A DNA stretch of 64,000 bases from SZUA-309 sp965230005 (GTDB lineage Bacteria > Pseudomonadota > Gammaproteobacteria > Pseudomonadales > Azotimanducaceae): the NCBI GenBank assembly GCA_965230005.1, contig OZ245934.1:3224001-3288000 (forward strand), read 5' to 3'. Shown in pieces: positions 23,691 through 32,844 of this stretch. The first letter of the stretch is position 1; the number at the start of each line of letters is the position of its first letter. The notes beneath the pieces were generated by a model that worked only from the letters and a program-made list of their open reading frames with translations, had not been told where the DNA came from and did no database searches. The translations under genes were made by a program, and so were the position numbers.

Positions 23691-26600
23691 ATGGGCCTGC
23701 AGGCCTTCCTGCTGGCAGTGGTGCTGCTCTGCCAGCCTGCGGTCCTCGAGGCTGCGACTGTAGCCCTTGGCAGCTACACCCGTGAAGCCGTTGCCCAGGA
23801 CATGGCCGACAAAGCCCGGCAGCAACTCGCAATCGAGCCGCGGCTCCTCCCAGTCACCGTCCAGGGCACTGATTACCTGCGTCTTCTGGGTCCGCCAGGC
23901 CTCAGCAGCGCCGAGGCCCGAGCGCTCGTCGAAGCGGCCAGGCAGGCCGGGTTCCAGGGCGCGTGGTTAATGCCGGAGAGTACCCCCGCTCCCGTCGCCA
24001 CCGAGGCCGCGGAGACCGTGACGTCGCCGTCCAATCCCGCCGATGCCGGGGCTGTGCCCCAGACAAACGAAACCGCCGCCGCCCTGGCATCAGCTACGGC
24101 AGCGGCGCCAGCAACAGCAACAGCAACAGCGGTTGGAACGCCGACCACCAGCACCAGCACGACTGCCACCGAGCCGCCTGAAGATTTCGTGCCGGGCTCC
24201 GCACCGGCGCAGCTGCTGCTCGAAGCCAACGCCCTGGGTGAGGGGGAGCCGATCGTCGTGCCGCGCTTCGAGGAGTCGGCCATCGACTTCGAGCTGGATG
24301 GCCGTCTCGACGAAGCCGTCTGGGCCAGCGTGCCCGGCTACGACGGTATGCGCGTGCTGGTCCCGGACACCCTCGAGGTGCCGAGGCATCGCACCATCGT
24401 CCGCTACTTCTTCACGGAGAAGGGCCTCTACATCAGCATGCAGGCCGAGCAGCCGCCCGAATCGCTCATGGAAAGACTGAGCTCCCGGGACGACTTCTTC
24501 TCCCGCGACAGCTTCAGCGTCACCCTCGATACCTCCGGCACGGGTATCTACGGCTACTGGTTCACGGTGGCCCTCGGCGATTCCCTGTCTGACGGCAAAA
24601 TCGAACCCGAGCGGCAGTACTCGCGGGAATGGGACGGCCCCTGGGACGGTCGCACCGACAAAAACGAAGAGGGTTGGACCGCTGAGCTGTTTCTGCCCTG
24701 GTCGATGATTGCCATGCCGGGCACGCCAGGCGAGCGGCGCTTCGGCCTCTACGTGAGCCGCCAGGTGGGCTACATCGACGAACGGTTCGGTTTCCCGGAG
24801 CTGCCGGAGACCGGCGCCCGCTTCATGAGCGCCCTGCAACCGATGTCGCTCGCCGGCGTGAAGCCCCGCCGGCAGCTCGACCTCTACCCTTACGTCTCCG
24901 GGAACCAGGACTTCGCCAAGGACGAATCGGAGCTCAATGCCGGTCTCGACTTCTTCTGGCGGCCTTCGACAAACCTGCAGATGACGGCGGCCCTGAATCC
25001 GGACTTCGGGGCCGTGGAATCCGACGACGTGGTGATCAACCTCACTGCCACGGAAGCTTTCTTCCCGGAGCGGCGCCTGTTTTTCCTCGAGGGCAACGAG
25101 ATCTTCACCACCACACCGCGTTCCCGGCCGCGGCTCCCGGGCAGCCGCACGACGAGTTCCCGGCGCACGAGCCAGCTGTTTTTCCCTGAGCCGACGCAGG
25201 TGGTGAACACGCGGCGGATCGGCGGCGCGCCCACGGTGGAAGTCCCCGACGGCGTCGAGGTACCCGACGTCGACCTCTCCGCACCCTCGGATCTGATCGG
25301 CGCCGTGAAGGCGACGGGCCAGGCCGGGGGTCTGCGCTACGGCGCCATGGCGGCCATGGAACAGGACATGGAGCTCATCGGCACAGACGAGGACGGCAAT
25401 GAGGTGCCCGTGCCAACCGTTGGCCGGGACTTCGGCGTTGCCCGGGTGCTTTACGAGCAGGTCGGCGCCGGGCGCAAGTCCCTCGGCTACATCGGCACCT
25501 ACGTGCAGAACGAGTTCTACGACGCCACCGTGCACGGCGTGGACGCGCACTACCTGAACCGAACCGGGAAACTGCAGCTGGATCTGCAGCTGCTGGCGTC
25601 AGACGTTGATCAGGTGCAGGGCTATGGCGGCCTGCTCGATGCCCGCTTCACCCAGCGCCAGGGTGTCGTGCATACGCTGCGGCTCGACGCTCAGGACGAC
25701 AAGCTCGACATCAACGATCTCGGCTTTCTGCGCCGCAACGACAATTACGGCGGCAACTACACTTTCAGCTGGACCCGTTCGCGGGGCATGGAACGCCTCC
25801 GAAACTTCAATCTCAACTTTTCCACCTCCTACTGGGAGAACGGCGCTGGTGAGGCCACACGGATCGGCAACTTCCTGCGCAACACTTTCACCTTCAAGAA
25901 CTTCTTCGAGCTGCGTACGGAAATCGACTACTTCCCGGAGCGCTGGGACGATCTCGAAAGCAAAGGTAACGGCTCTTACCGCCTCGACGACCGCTGGGTT
26001 TTCGACGTCGCTTTCGGTACCGACGCAACAAGAGTCTGGGCCTTCTCCGGCCGCCTGGGAGCCCGCCAGGAGGAGCTTTCCGGCTGGTCGACACGCTCTG
26101 CGCTGGGCTTCACCTTCAAACCCAACCACCGCTTTTCCCTGGATCTCGACCTCAACTATCAGGATCGGGACGGCTGGCTCCTGCACCGGACCGGACGCCA
26201 GTTCACCACCTACGCGGCCCAGGACTTCCAGCCGCGCATGGCCATGGACATGTTCATCTCTGCCCGCCAGCAGTTCCGCATGACCCTGCAGTGGGCGGCG
26301 ATCAAGGCCAAGGAGCAGGAACGCTGGTTCCTGCCGGAGGATGGGGACGGCAATCTCATCGAAGTGCAGCCGCCGCCGGGCGCAGATCCGCGGGACTTCG
26401 TCATCAACCGCATGACCCTGCAACTCCGCTATCGCTGGCAGATCGCGCCGTTGTCCGACCTGTTTGTGGTCTACACGCGCGGCAGCAACGTCGAGGACAA
26501 CACCATCGATGATGGCTTCGACGATCTCTTCTACGACGCTCTGACAGATCCGGTGCTAGACTTCTTCGTCGTGAAGCTGCGCTACCGCTTCGGCCTCTGA
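23691..26600 (+). CDS. SPOR-like / CBM9-like / DUF5916 outer-membrane protein
   Basis: The 969-residue protein starts MGLQAFLLAVVLLCQPAVLEA, a signal peptide, after GAGG; longer in-frame starts at 23658 and 23583 are less likely. Residues about 22-100 resemble a SPOR domain (VALGSYTREAVAQDMADKA ... YLRLLGPPGLSSAEARALVEAA). An Ala/Thr/Ser linker follows, then a CBM9-like domain (IDFELDGRLDEAVWASVPG) and a long DUF5916 region that looks like an outer-membrane beta-barrel. The C-terminal residues are FVVKLRYRFGL, a barrel-type end. DUF5916 proteins usually lack the SPOR-like part. A role in binding or taking up envelope or environmental glycans is inferred. Confidence 0.85.
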   Translation: MGLQAFLLAVVLLCQPAVLEAATVALGSYTREAVAQDMADKARQQLAIEPRLLPVTVQGTDYLRLLGPPGLSSAEARALVEAARQAGFQGAWLMPESTPAPVATEAAETVTSPSNPADAGAVPQTNETAAALASATAAAPATATATAVGTPTTSTSTTATEPPEDFVPGSAPAQLLLEANALGEGEPIVVPRFEESAIDFELDGRLDEAVWASVPGYDGMRVLVPDTLEVPRHRTIVRYFFTEKGLYISMQAEQPPESLMERLSSRDDFFSRDSFSVTLDTSGTGIYGYWFTVALGDSLSDGKIEPERQYSREWDGPWDGRTDKNEEGWTAELFLPWSMIAMPGTPGERRFGLYVSRQVGYIDERFGFPELPETGARFMSALQPMSLAGVKPRRQLDLYPYVSGNQDFAKDESELNAGLDFFWRPSTNLQMTAALNPDFGAVESDDVVINLTATEAFFPERRLFFLEGNEIFTTTPRSRPRLPGSRTTSSRRTSQLFFPEPTQVVNTRRIGGAPTVEVPDGVEVPDVDLSAPSDLIGAVKATGQAGGLRYGAMAAMEQDMELIGTDEDGNEVPVPTVGRDFGVARVLYEQVGAGRKSLGYIGTYVQNEFYDATVHGVDAHYLNRTGKLQLDLQLLASDVDQVQGYGGLLDARFTQRQGVVHTLRLDAQDDKLDINDLGFLRRNDNYGGNYTFSWTRSRGMERLRNFNLNFSTSYWENGAGEATRIGNFLRNTFTFKNFFELRTEIDYFPERWDDLESKGNGSYRLDDRWVFDVAFGTDATRVWAFSGRLGARQEELSGWSTRSALGFTFKPNHRFSLDLDLNYQDRDGWLLHRTGRQFTTYAAQDFQPRMAMDMFISARQQFRMTLQWAAIKAKEQERWFLPEDGDGNLIEVQPPPGADPRDFVINRMTLQLRYRWQIAPLSDLFVVYTRGSNVEDNTIDDGFDDLFYDALTDPVLDFFVVKLRYRFGL

Positions 26601-26680
26601 GGCTCCGCTCTCGTCATCGGCCCCGGAGCGGCCGGCCCATCGCCCATCCGCCGGTGCGGCATCGCAAGAGGGGAACGCTC

Positions 26681-27439
26681 ATGGACTGGCTCGAGGAAAG
26701 CGCGCACGGCGCCAGAGATTTCCGCATCGATACGGGCGGACGACCGGTGACGGGTGCGCTCTGGCGGCCGAAAGCGGCTGGCGCGGAAACTCCGCTCGTG
26801 CTCTGCGGCCATGGCGCCTCCGGCGACCGCTACCAGGCACCCATCCCCCAGCTGGCCCGTCGTTTCCTGAAGCGGGGTATTGCCACGCTCGCCATCGATG
26901 GGCCGGTCCACGGACTGCGGCAGCAGGGTCCAGGTGGTCGTGTGGCCCTCGCCGAAGAGTTCAAGCGACCGAGCTGCACGGACGATATGGTCGGCGACTG
27001 GTTGCTGGCGCTCGACACGGTTCGAGAAACGACGGGACTGAACGGTCGCCTGGCCTACTTCGGGCTCTCCATGGGAACTCTCTTCGGCATTCCTCTGCTC
27101 GCTGCCGCCCGGGCGAGAGAGACGAGCGTGCGCTGTTCCGTGCTCGGCCTTGCGGGGACCACGGGCGCCGTGGCCTTCCTTGGCGAGCGGCTTGCCCGCG
27201 ATGCCCGCGACATCGATCACCCGGTGCTCTATCTCATGCAGCTCGAAGACGAGCTCTTTGATCGCGACGGCTACCTGGCCCTGTTCGACGCCCTCGGCAG
27301 TGCTGACAAGCGTCTGCACGCCAACCCCGGGCTGCATCCGGAGATCCCGGGCGAAGAGGTGGATGCGACCGAGGCATTCATCGCGGCTCGGCTGGAAGGT
27401 GACGTACCGCGACGGGTCACGAACCCGCTGGCGGATTAG
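26681..27439 (+). CDS. Alpha/beta hydrolase
   Basis: The 252-residue protein has CGHGASGDR (oxyanion region), the nucleophile elbow GLSMGT, an acid in QLEDELF and a late histidine in NPGLHPEIP, which make a plausible triad. The ATG at 26681 follows GAGGGG and is preferred over the ATG at 26654. It resembles dienelactone-hydrolase or peptidase-like members, but the substrate is not clear. It follows the DUF5916 gene by 80 nt. Confidence 0.85.
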   Translation: MDWLEESAHGARDFRIDTGGRPVTGALWRPKAAGAETPLVLCGHGASGDRYQAPIPQLARRFLKRGIATLAIDGPVHGLRQQGPGGRVALAEEFKRPSCTDDMVGDWLLALDTVRETTGLNGRLAYFGLSMGTLFGIPLLAAARARETSVRCSVLGLAGTTGAVAFLGERLARDARDIDHPVLYLMQLEDELFDRDGYLALFDALGSADKRLHANPGLHPEIPGEEVDATEAFIAARLEGDVPRRVTNPLAD

Positions 27440-27533
27440 GCAGGCGCGGCGCCAGGGTGATGACGGCATCTTCACTGGCACAGGCTAGGCTGCAGTGTCC
27501 GTCAGTGTCGAAAGTCAGCGCAGGCCCAGCCCC

Positions 27534-27947
27534 ATGACGACTTCTACTCCGCCTTTACCCGAACTCATCGCGCCCCTGAACGATCTGTTGATTCCGGGGG
27601 TTCGCCGCGGTTTCGCCAACCCCTGGCTGCTCGGCACCGGTCTGGTTCTAGTCGAAGTCACCGGCCGGAAGAGCGGCATCACCCGTAAGGTCCCACTGGT
27701 CGGCACAGACTACGGCGCCCTCGTGGCCATCAGCACCGTCCGCAGCAACTCTCAGTGGGTGAAGAACCTGGCCGTCCAGCCGACGGCCCGACTCTGGTTG
27801 CGGGGCTGCCCGCGCAACGTGACCGCACGCGTGTATCGGCAGGGGGCCCGCATCGATACGGGCCCTGCAGAGGACGACGGCGCCGGCACGGTTGCCAGAC
27901 AGGTCAGCGCAACGGGGCTTGCCGTGGCCCTGCTCGACTACCGGTAG
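27534..27947 (+). CDS. Nitroreductase/deazaflavin-dependent (DDN-like) family protein
   Basis: The 137-residue protein has a split-barrel pattern: GLVLVEVTGRKSGITRKVPLVGTDYGALVAIS, then SQWVKNLAVQPTARLWLRG. This is typical of the actinobacterial DDN/F420-dependent reductase family. Some members use F420, others bind fatty acids or haem products. Whether this organism makes F420 cannot be seen here. The ATG at 27534 has only a weak ribosome-binding site; a GTG at 27495 is possible. Confidence 0.8.
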   Translation: MTTSTPPLPELIAPLNDLLIPGVRRGFANPWLLGTGLVLVEVTGRKSGITRKVPLVGTDYGALVAISTVRSNSQWVKNLAVQPTARLWLRGCPRNVTARVYRQGARIDTGPAEDDGAGTVARQVSATGLAVALLDYR

Positions 27948-27948
27948 C

Positions 27949-28269
27949 TTGACGACGTTCGAGATCAGCGGCAATCGCCGCACCCTTCGCGAGGGCGAGT
28001 GTCCCTTCTGCCGACGGCTGTTGCCCCTGACCTTTCATCACCTGATCCCGAAGAAGATGCATCGGCGGCGGCGTTTTCAGAAAGCCTTCAGCGTCTCCGA
28101 GCTGAACGCGGGCCTGTTCATCTGCCGGGCCTGTCACGACGGCATTCATCGCCGCTACTCGGAGCTCGAGCTGGCCATGCGTTTCCGAACGCCGGAAGCC
28201 CTGGCGGCAGACCCGGACCTGGACCGGCACTTCCGCTGGGTCGCCCGGCAGCGCCGTCAGTCGGGCTGA
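27949..28269 (+). CDS. HNH endonuclease-like protein
   Basis: The 106-residue protein has ECPFCRRLLPLTFHHLIPKKMH and FICRACHDGIHRRYS. The two CxxC pairs bind structural zinc, and HH with the later H forms the HNH nuclease centre. The likely start is a TTG at 27949, directly after the preceding stop; start choice is uncertain. It overlaps the end of nei on the opposite strand by 13 nt. Similar short HNH proteins are common and not tied to a known system. Confidence 0.82.
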   Translation: MTTFEISGNRRTLREGECPFCRRLLPLTFHHLIPKKMHRRRRFQKAFSVSELNAGLFICRACHDGIHRRYSELELAMRFRTPEALAADPDLDRHFRWVARQRRQSG

Positions 28270-29078
28270 CAGCTCGGACAGAAATACAGGCGGCGGGACG
28301 TGGCCGTGATCCGCCGGATCTCACTGCCACATTCGTAGCAGGGCTCGTGCTGTCGATCGAACACGGCAAAGCGATGGGCAGCCCGGCTCAGGCCCGCCTT
28401 CTTCAGGCGCGCCACGCGCCGCGGCGGATTGGTCAGGCCTCCGGTCTCGTAGGTGCGCCGACTGATGCTCAGGGTCGATCGCGAGAGGCGCCCAAGCTCG
28501 CCGCGGCTCAGCTCCCTGGGCTTGCGACTCGGCGCCAGGCGGGCGTCGAAGAGAATCTCCGAGCGCAGGTAGTTGCCGATTCCGGCCAGGCAATGCTGGT
28601 CGAGATAGAGTGCAGCGAGGCTGCGGCCCCGGAAGGCTGGCGCCATGAGCTGAGCAGCAACCCCGCGCCAATCCAGATCCCGGGCGAGCACGTCGGGGCC
28701 CAGACGCATGAGGAAAGGATGCAGCGCCAGCGCCTCGGCATCGAGCACCTCGATCTCCGAGGCGCTGTAAAGCAGCGCACTGGCAGCTGCCGTGTGCAAG
28801 CCCACCCGGAGAGAGCGATTCGTCTTCGGGAGCCCGCTTTTCTTCCGCACCATCCACTTCCCATAAAGCTGATTGTGCGAATAGAGGGTCAGGCCATTAT
28901 CGAAGCGTGTGAGCAATGCTTTGCCCCGGGTTTCTACCGCCGTCACGGTGCTGCCCGTAAGCGCTGCTTCGAAACGCTTCAGGCGCGGCAGACCAAAAAA
29001 GACGGCCGTCAGGGGTTCGCCGCGAATGGCGGCTTCGATACGGTCGGCTTCACGACGGACTTCGGGACCTTCGGGCAT
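28257..29078 (-). CDS. nei: Endonuclease VIII, DNA glycosylase/AP lyase
   Basis: The 273-residue protein begins MPEGPEVRREADRIEAAIRG, with the catalytic P2 and E3 of Fpg/Nei enzymes. VETRGKALLTRF, TLYSHNQLYGKW and LLYSASEIEVL match E. coli Nei closely. The helix-two-turn-helix segment (LDQHCLAGIGNYLRSEILF) and the C-terminal zinc finger (CYECG ... CPSC) are present. It removes oxidised pyrimidines from DNA. An upstream in-frame ATG at 29135 would add 19 residues before the catalytic proline, so 29078 must be the real start. Confidence 0.95.
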   Translation of the reverse strand: MPEGPEVRREADRIEAAIRGEPLTAVFFGLPRLKRFEAALTGSTVTAVETRGKALLTRFDNGLTLYSHNQLYGKWMVRKKSGLPKTNRSLRVGLHTAAASALLYSASEIEVLDAEALALHPFLMRLGPDVLARDLDWRGVAAQLMAPAFRGRSLAALYLDQHCLAGIGNYLRSEILFDARLAPSRKPRELSRGELGRLSRSTLSISRRTYETGGLTNPPRRVARLKKAGLSRAAHRFAVFDRQHEPCYECGSEIRRITATSRRLYFCPSCQPD

Positions 29079-29230
29079 GGGACTTTCGGCTCCTTGGGAG
29101 GGCACTATGCTCGAGTTCAGCCTATGCTCGGGCACGGCCTATGAAGGGGACGTGAAGCGCCGCCAACTGGCTCCTGCCCCGGGTTGCGCATAGGCTCGTC
29201 GTTGGGCCGACCGGGTGGAGGTCCGGCAGA

Positions 29231-30832
29231 ATGTCGAACAGGGGGAGAATGAGGATGCGGGCTTCTACGATCTTTCTGATGATCGCCATGGCCATGGTGC
29301 CGCTGCTCACCGCCAGCGCGGGCCATGCCGGGGCACCACGGGCGGAGCTGGATGCGGGCCGGATCATCGGCGAACAGCAGGGCAATGTCGCGGTTTTTCG
29401 CGGCATCCCCTATGCCGCCCCGCCCGTCGGGGAACTGCGCTGGCGACCACCGCAGCTGCCGGCCAACTGGGCAGGTGATCGCGCTGCGACCACCTTCGGC
29501 GCGGCCTGCCCTCAGGACTCCACCCTGGCAGACATGATGCAGGAGTCGCTGCCGCCGCTCTCGGAAGACTGCCTGACGCTCAACGTCTGGAAGACCGCCG
29601 CAAGCGCTGAGGCAAAGCAGCCCGTCATGGTCTGGATTCACGGTGGTGGCCTGACCCTGGGCTGGGGTCATCAGCGCGGCTACGACGGCACCCATCTCGC
29701 CCGCCGCGGGGTGGTGCTCGTCTCCATCAACTATCGTCTCGGGCCCCTTGGTTTTCTCGCGCATCCCGCACTCTCCGTCGAGTCGAATGAGGGAATCTCC
29801 GGCAACTACGGACTCCTCGACCAGATCGCCGCCCTCGAGTGGGTGCAACGAAACATCGAAGCCTTCGGCGGCGATCCCGACAACGTCACCATCTTCGGCG
29901 AGTCCGCCGGGGCCACGAGCGTCAACGCCCTCATGGCATCGCCACACGCCGATGGGCTCTTCCATCGGGCCATCGCGCAAAGCGCCTGGGTCACGCCAAC
30001 AAACTACGCAAAACTGAACGAGGCCCTGCCGACGGTGGCGAGCGCCGAAAGTCTCGGCGAACGCTGGGCTGCGAGCGTGGCCGGCGCAGGTGCCGACCTC
30101 GAGGCGCTGCGGGCGTTATCGGTAGACGCCATCCTGCAGGGCACCGGCAGCAACTATCCGGTTGTTGTCACGGTCGATGGCTGGTTCATGCCCGACACCT
30201 CGTCGGCACGGTTCCTGGCCGGGCAACAGCACGATGTGCCGCTGATGGTGGGCACCAACGCGGACGAAGGCACCATGTTTCTCGACGCCCTGCCTTTCGA
30301 GACCGTGGCCGCCTACGAGGCAGGCCTGCGCCAGCTCTATGGCCCCATCGCGGATCGGATGCTGACACTCTACCCGGCAGTCCGCGACAGCGACCTCTTC
30401 GCCGCCCGCAATCAGCTCATCACGGACACCTGGTTCGTCCAGGGCACCCAGGACATGCTCCTCGGCCATCACCGCGTCCGTGCGCCTGCCTATCAGTACG
30501 TGTTCACGCGCCGCTCGCAGCGCATTCCCGCCTGGGGCGCCCACCACGGACTGGAGATCGGATACGCCTTCGGCAACCTGCCGTCGCAGGCAATGGACGC
30601 AACAGACCGCGCCCTGTCCGATGCCATGGTCAGCTACTGGGTGAACTTTGCGATGGCAGGGGATCCCAATGGGACCGGTCTCAGGAAGTGGCCGCCCCAT
30701 GAGCCGGCCACCGGCTACTACCTCGAGTTCGGGGACCAACTCCGAACCGGGGAAAACTACCGCGCCGACGCACTCACAGTGCTCGACGAGCTGCGAGCGG
30801 CCTGGGTGGGTGCTGCCGGCAGCGACGATTGA
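29231..30832 (+). CDS. Type B carboxylesterase, secreted
   Basis: The 533-residue protein has a signal peptide (STIFLMIAMAMVPLLTASAGHA). It also has the family landmarks FRGIPYAAPPVGELRW, SEDCLTLNVW, the oxyanion motif IHGGG, and the nucleophile in GESAGA (S225). The catalytic His region is WGAHHGLEIGYAFG. Size and motifs are those of type B carboxylesterases, which cleave ester bonds of many substrates. The start has GGAGG 9 nt upstream; ATGs at 29249 and 29255 are alternatives. Confidence 0.92.
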   Translation: MSNRGRMRMRASTIFLMIAMAMVPLLTASAGHAGAPRAELDAGRIIGEQQGNVAVFRGIPYAAPPVGELRWRPPQLPANWAGDRAATTFGAACPQDSTLADMMQESLPPLSEDCLTLNVWKTAASAEAKQPVMVWIHGGGLTLGWGHQRGYDGTHLARRGVVLVSINYRLGPLGFLAHPALSVESNEGISGNYGLLDQIAALEWVQRNIEAFGGDPDNVTIFGESAGATSVNALMASPHADGLFHRAIAQSAWVTPTNYAKLNEALPTVASAESLGERWAASVAGAGADLEALRALSVDAILQGTGSNYPVVVTVDGWFMPDTSSARFLAGQQHDVPLMVGTNADEGTMFLDALPFETVAAYEAGLRQLYGPIADRMLTLYPAVRDSDLFAARNQLITDTWFVQGTQDMLLGHHRVRAPAYQYVFTRRSQRIPAWGAHHGLEIGYAFGNLPSQAMDATDRALSDAMVSYWVNFAMAGDPNGTGLRKWPPHEPATGYYLEFGDQLRTGENYRADALTVLDELRAAWVGAAGSDD

Positions 30833-30833
30833 C

Positions 30834-31475
30834 TCAGCGCCGTCCGCTGCGGAAGTAGAGCCAGCTGACGAGGGTCGCCGCAGCACCCAGACCCGCCACG
30901 GGCAGGACGTGAAAAATCAGCACATGGCTCGGCTCATACATGCAGGCCAGCTGCATGATCAGCGCCGGCAACAGCCCGGCTGCGAGGGCGCCATGGAAAA
31001 CGGCGCGCTCGGGCCGCAGCGCATAGCGCTGTCTCTGCAGATGAACGAGGTAGAGCAACGGCGGCACGCTGTAGAGATAGGCTTCCCAGGCGCAATAGTG
31101 ACGCTTGCCGAGCATGGTCGGCTCGAGCACCGGCCAGCTAAAGCCCACGACAAACTGCGACAGCCAGCCCAGGAGCAGGATCCAGCCGGCGCGCCGCCAC
31201 CAGCGCACATCGATGCCGGGTACCGCTTCCGCAAGGGCCACCCGGGCGAACGCAACAAAGGCACCAACGCCCATGAGCAACTCCAGCCCGTAGCGCGGCG
31301 TCCCGATGAGCTCAGCAAAGGCGCCGGGGCGGAAAGGACCCAGCGACGCCGTGAGCCCAACCACGTAAAGGACGCTGACCAGCAACCAGCGCAGCAGCGT
31401 CGGCCCAAGGGGAGCCGCAGGGGCGACCGGCTCGAGGTCCGCCGTCAGTGTCGCAATGAGTTCCTCGTCCTTCAC
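30834..31475 (-). CDS. NrsF-like anti-sigma factor (DUF1109), membrane protein
   Basis: The 213-residue protein has about six hydrophobic segments and matches the DUF1109/NrsF pattern: an N-terminal cytoplasmic part (MKDEELIATLTADLEPV) that would bind sigma, and membrane helices. Cysteines lie in HYCAWEAYLYSV and LACMYEPSHVL. NrsF holds a SigF-type ECF sigma factor inactive at the membrane until stress. Its ATG overlaps the TGA of the sigma-factor gene (31472-31475), so the two are co-translated. Confidence 0.9.
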   Translation of the reverse strand: MKDEELIATLTADLEPVAPAAPLGPTLLRWLLVSVLYVVGLTASLGPFRPGAFAELIGTPRYGLELLMGVGAFVAFARVALAEAVPGIDVRWWRRAGWILLLGWLSQFVVGFSWPVLEPTMLGKRHYCAWEAYLYSVPPLLYLVHLQRQRYALRPERAVFHGALAAGLLPALIMQLACMYEPSHVLIFHVLPVAGLGAAATLVSWLYFRSGRR

Positions 31476-32062
31476 GCCTGATCCATTGTCCGTTCAGTGA
31501 CTTTCCCTGCCGAAGGCGAAGCGCTCACCTCTTCCCCCTCACAAAGCGCCCGCAATTTGTTCAGGCCGCGGTGCACGCGCACCTTCACCACGCTCTCCGA
31601 AACGCCCTGACGATCGGCGCACTCCCGGGTGCTGTAGCCCATGATCTTCGTGAGCACAAGTGTCTCCCGAAGGGTTTGTGAGAGTGCCGCAAGGAGTTTT
31701 CCCGTGTCGATGGGCGCGGCAGCGTCGGCGCCAGCGGGCAGTTCCGGATCGAGTTCGTCCCGACCGGACTCGTGGCGCGTCGAGCGACGCAACTGATCGA
31801 TGGTGCGGTTCCTGACGATGGCAAAGAGCCAGGGTTTGAAAGGTCGCTTGCCGTCATAGCTGTGGCGGGCTTCATGGAGGGCGAGCAGCGATTCCTGCAC
31901 GCAGTCGTCAAGACTGTCGAGCGGCCCGAAGCGGCCGATGACATACCCGCGAATGGCGCGCGCAAGCTCAGCAAGGAGCGCCCGGTAGGCGGCCTCGTTG
32001 CCCTCCTGGGCCTGCATCAGCCATTCAGACCAACGCGCCTCGTCGGAATCGCTCTCGCCCAC
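31472..32062 (-). CDS. ECF RNA polymerase sigma factor, SigF-type
   Basis: The 196-residue protein has sigma region 2 (DDCVQESLLALHEARHSYDGKRPFKPWLFAIVRNRTIDQLRR) and region 4 (GYSTRECADRQGVSESVVKVRVHRGLNKLR). Pairing with an NrsF gene downstream is the hallmark of the Caulobacter SigF group. It lies 42 nt downstream of the spondin gene, in one operon. A matching promoter is found upstream of that operon (32845-32870), so it is probably autoregulated. Confidence 0.93.
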   Translation of the reverse strand: MGESDSDEARWSEWLMQAQEGNEAAYRALLAELARAIRGYVIGRFGPLDSLDDCVQESLLALHEARHSYDGKRPFKPWLFAIVRNRTIDQLRRSTRHESGRDELDPELPAGADAAAPIDTGKLLAALSQTLRETLVLTKIMGYSTRECADRQGVSESVVKVRVHRGLNKLRALCEGEEVSASPSAGKVTERTMDQA

Positions 32063-32104
32063 ACCTTTCGCGCGGCGGCTTTACCACCGCGCGTCCCATC
32101 TCCG

Positions 32105-32809
32105 TTAGCGTATGCGTCTGACCACTATTCTGGCCACCGGGTTCCGCCAGTCGTAAACCTGCGGCCCCAGCACTTCGCCCTCCGCCGCCGGCGGTAGCTC
32201 GTGGAAACCATTGCTGACGTAAACGTAGCCCTCGTCCCCCTCGTTCGGTCCCGGGGAGAAACCTTCGCCACCGCAGCGCGGCCCCGGCATGCTCAAACAG
32301 TTCTGGTCGTTCGCTTCAGTACCGGCGTCATAGGCGATGGCCGTGTAGCTCCGGCTGCGGAACGGGAGTGGCACCGTATCGAGGGCGACAAAGGTGTCGT
32401 TCGTCGGAATCAACATGGCCGCAAGGCTCAGGAAGCGCTGAAAGCGGGTCGCTTCCACGACAACCGTGGTGGTGGCACCGGGCCCGAGGAGGCCGGGAAT
32501 CGTCTCCACATCGGCGACTTCATAGCTGGCCCCAAGCAGCACGTCGGTCAGCGGCGCGGTGTTGCCATCCTCCGCAAGAATCTCGAGGGGCTCCCCCGCC
32601 GGGGCGCCGAGCTCGAAGAGGCCCACGCGAGCGCTGTGCGTGGCAACGAGAATCGGCGTGAAGGTCTGGCCGCGGGTGATGTTGGTGATCGTGACTTCGT
32701 ACTTGCGGTAGTACGCGCCGTCTGCGCTGGCAGCCTGCGCAAACATGAGGCCAGCCATGAGGCCGACCATGGCCAGCACGCCGTGGGTTTTTCTGTCTCT
32801 CCTTGGCAC
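32105..32809 (-). CDS. Secreted spondin domain protein
   Basis: The 234-residue protein has a signal peptide (AMVGLMAGLMFAQAASA) and a spondin_N-type domain. Its landmarks are YEVTITNITRGQTFTPILVATH, LAEDGNTAPL and the C-terminal YDWRNPVARIVVRRI. Spondin domain proteins in bacteria are exported and of unknown role. The start is GTG with AAAGGAGAG 7 nt upstream. As first gene of the ECF sigma/NrsF operon, it is probably a stress-induced envelope or extracellular protein. Confidence 0.88.
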   Translation of the reverse strand: MPRRDRKTHGVLAMVGLMAGLMFAQAASADGAYYRKYEVTITNITRGQTFTPILVATHSARVGLFELGAPAGEPLEILAEDGNTAPLTDVLLGASYEVADVETIPGLLGPGATTTVVVEATRFQRFLSLAAMLIPTNDTFVALDTVPLPFRSRSYTAIAYDAGTEANDQNCLSMPGPRCGGEGFSPGPNEGDEGYVYVSNGFHELPPAAEGEVLGPQVYDWRNPVARIVVRRIR

Positions 32810-32844
32810 CTGTGATCTCTCCTTTTGGTTGCAGGTACCACAGG

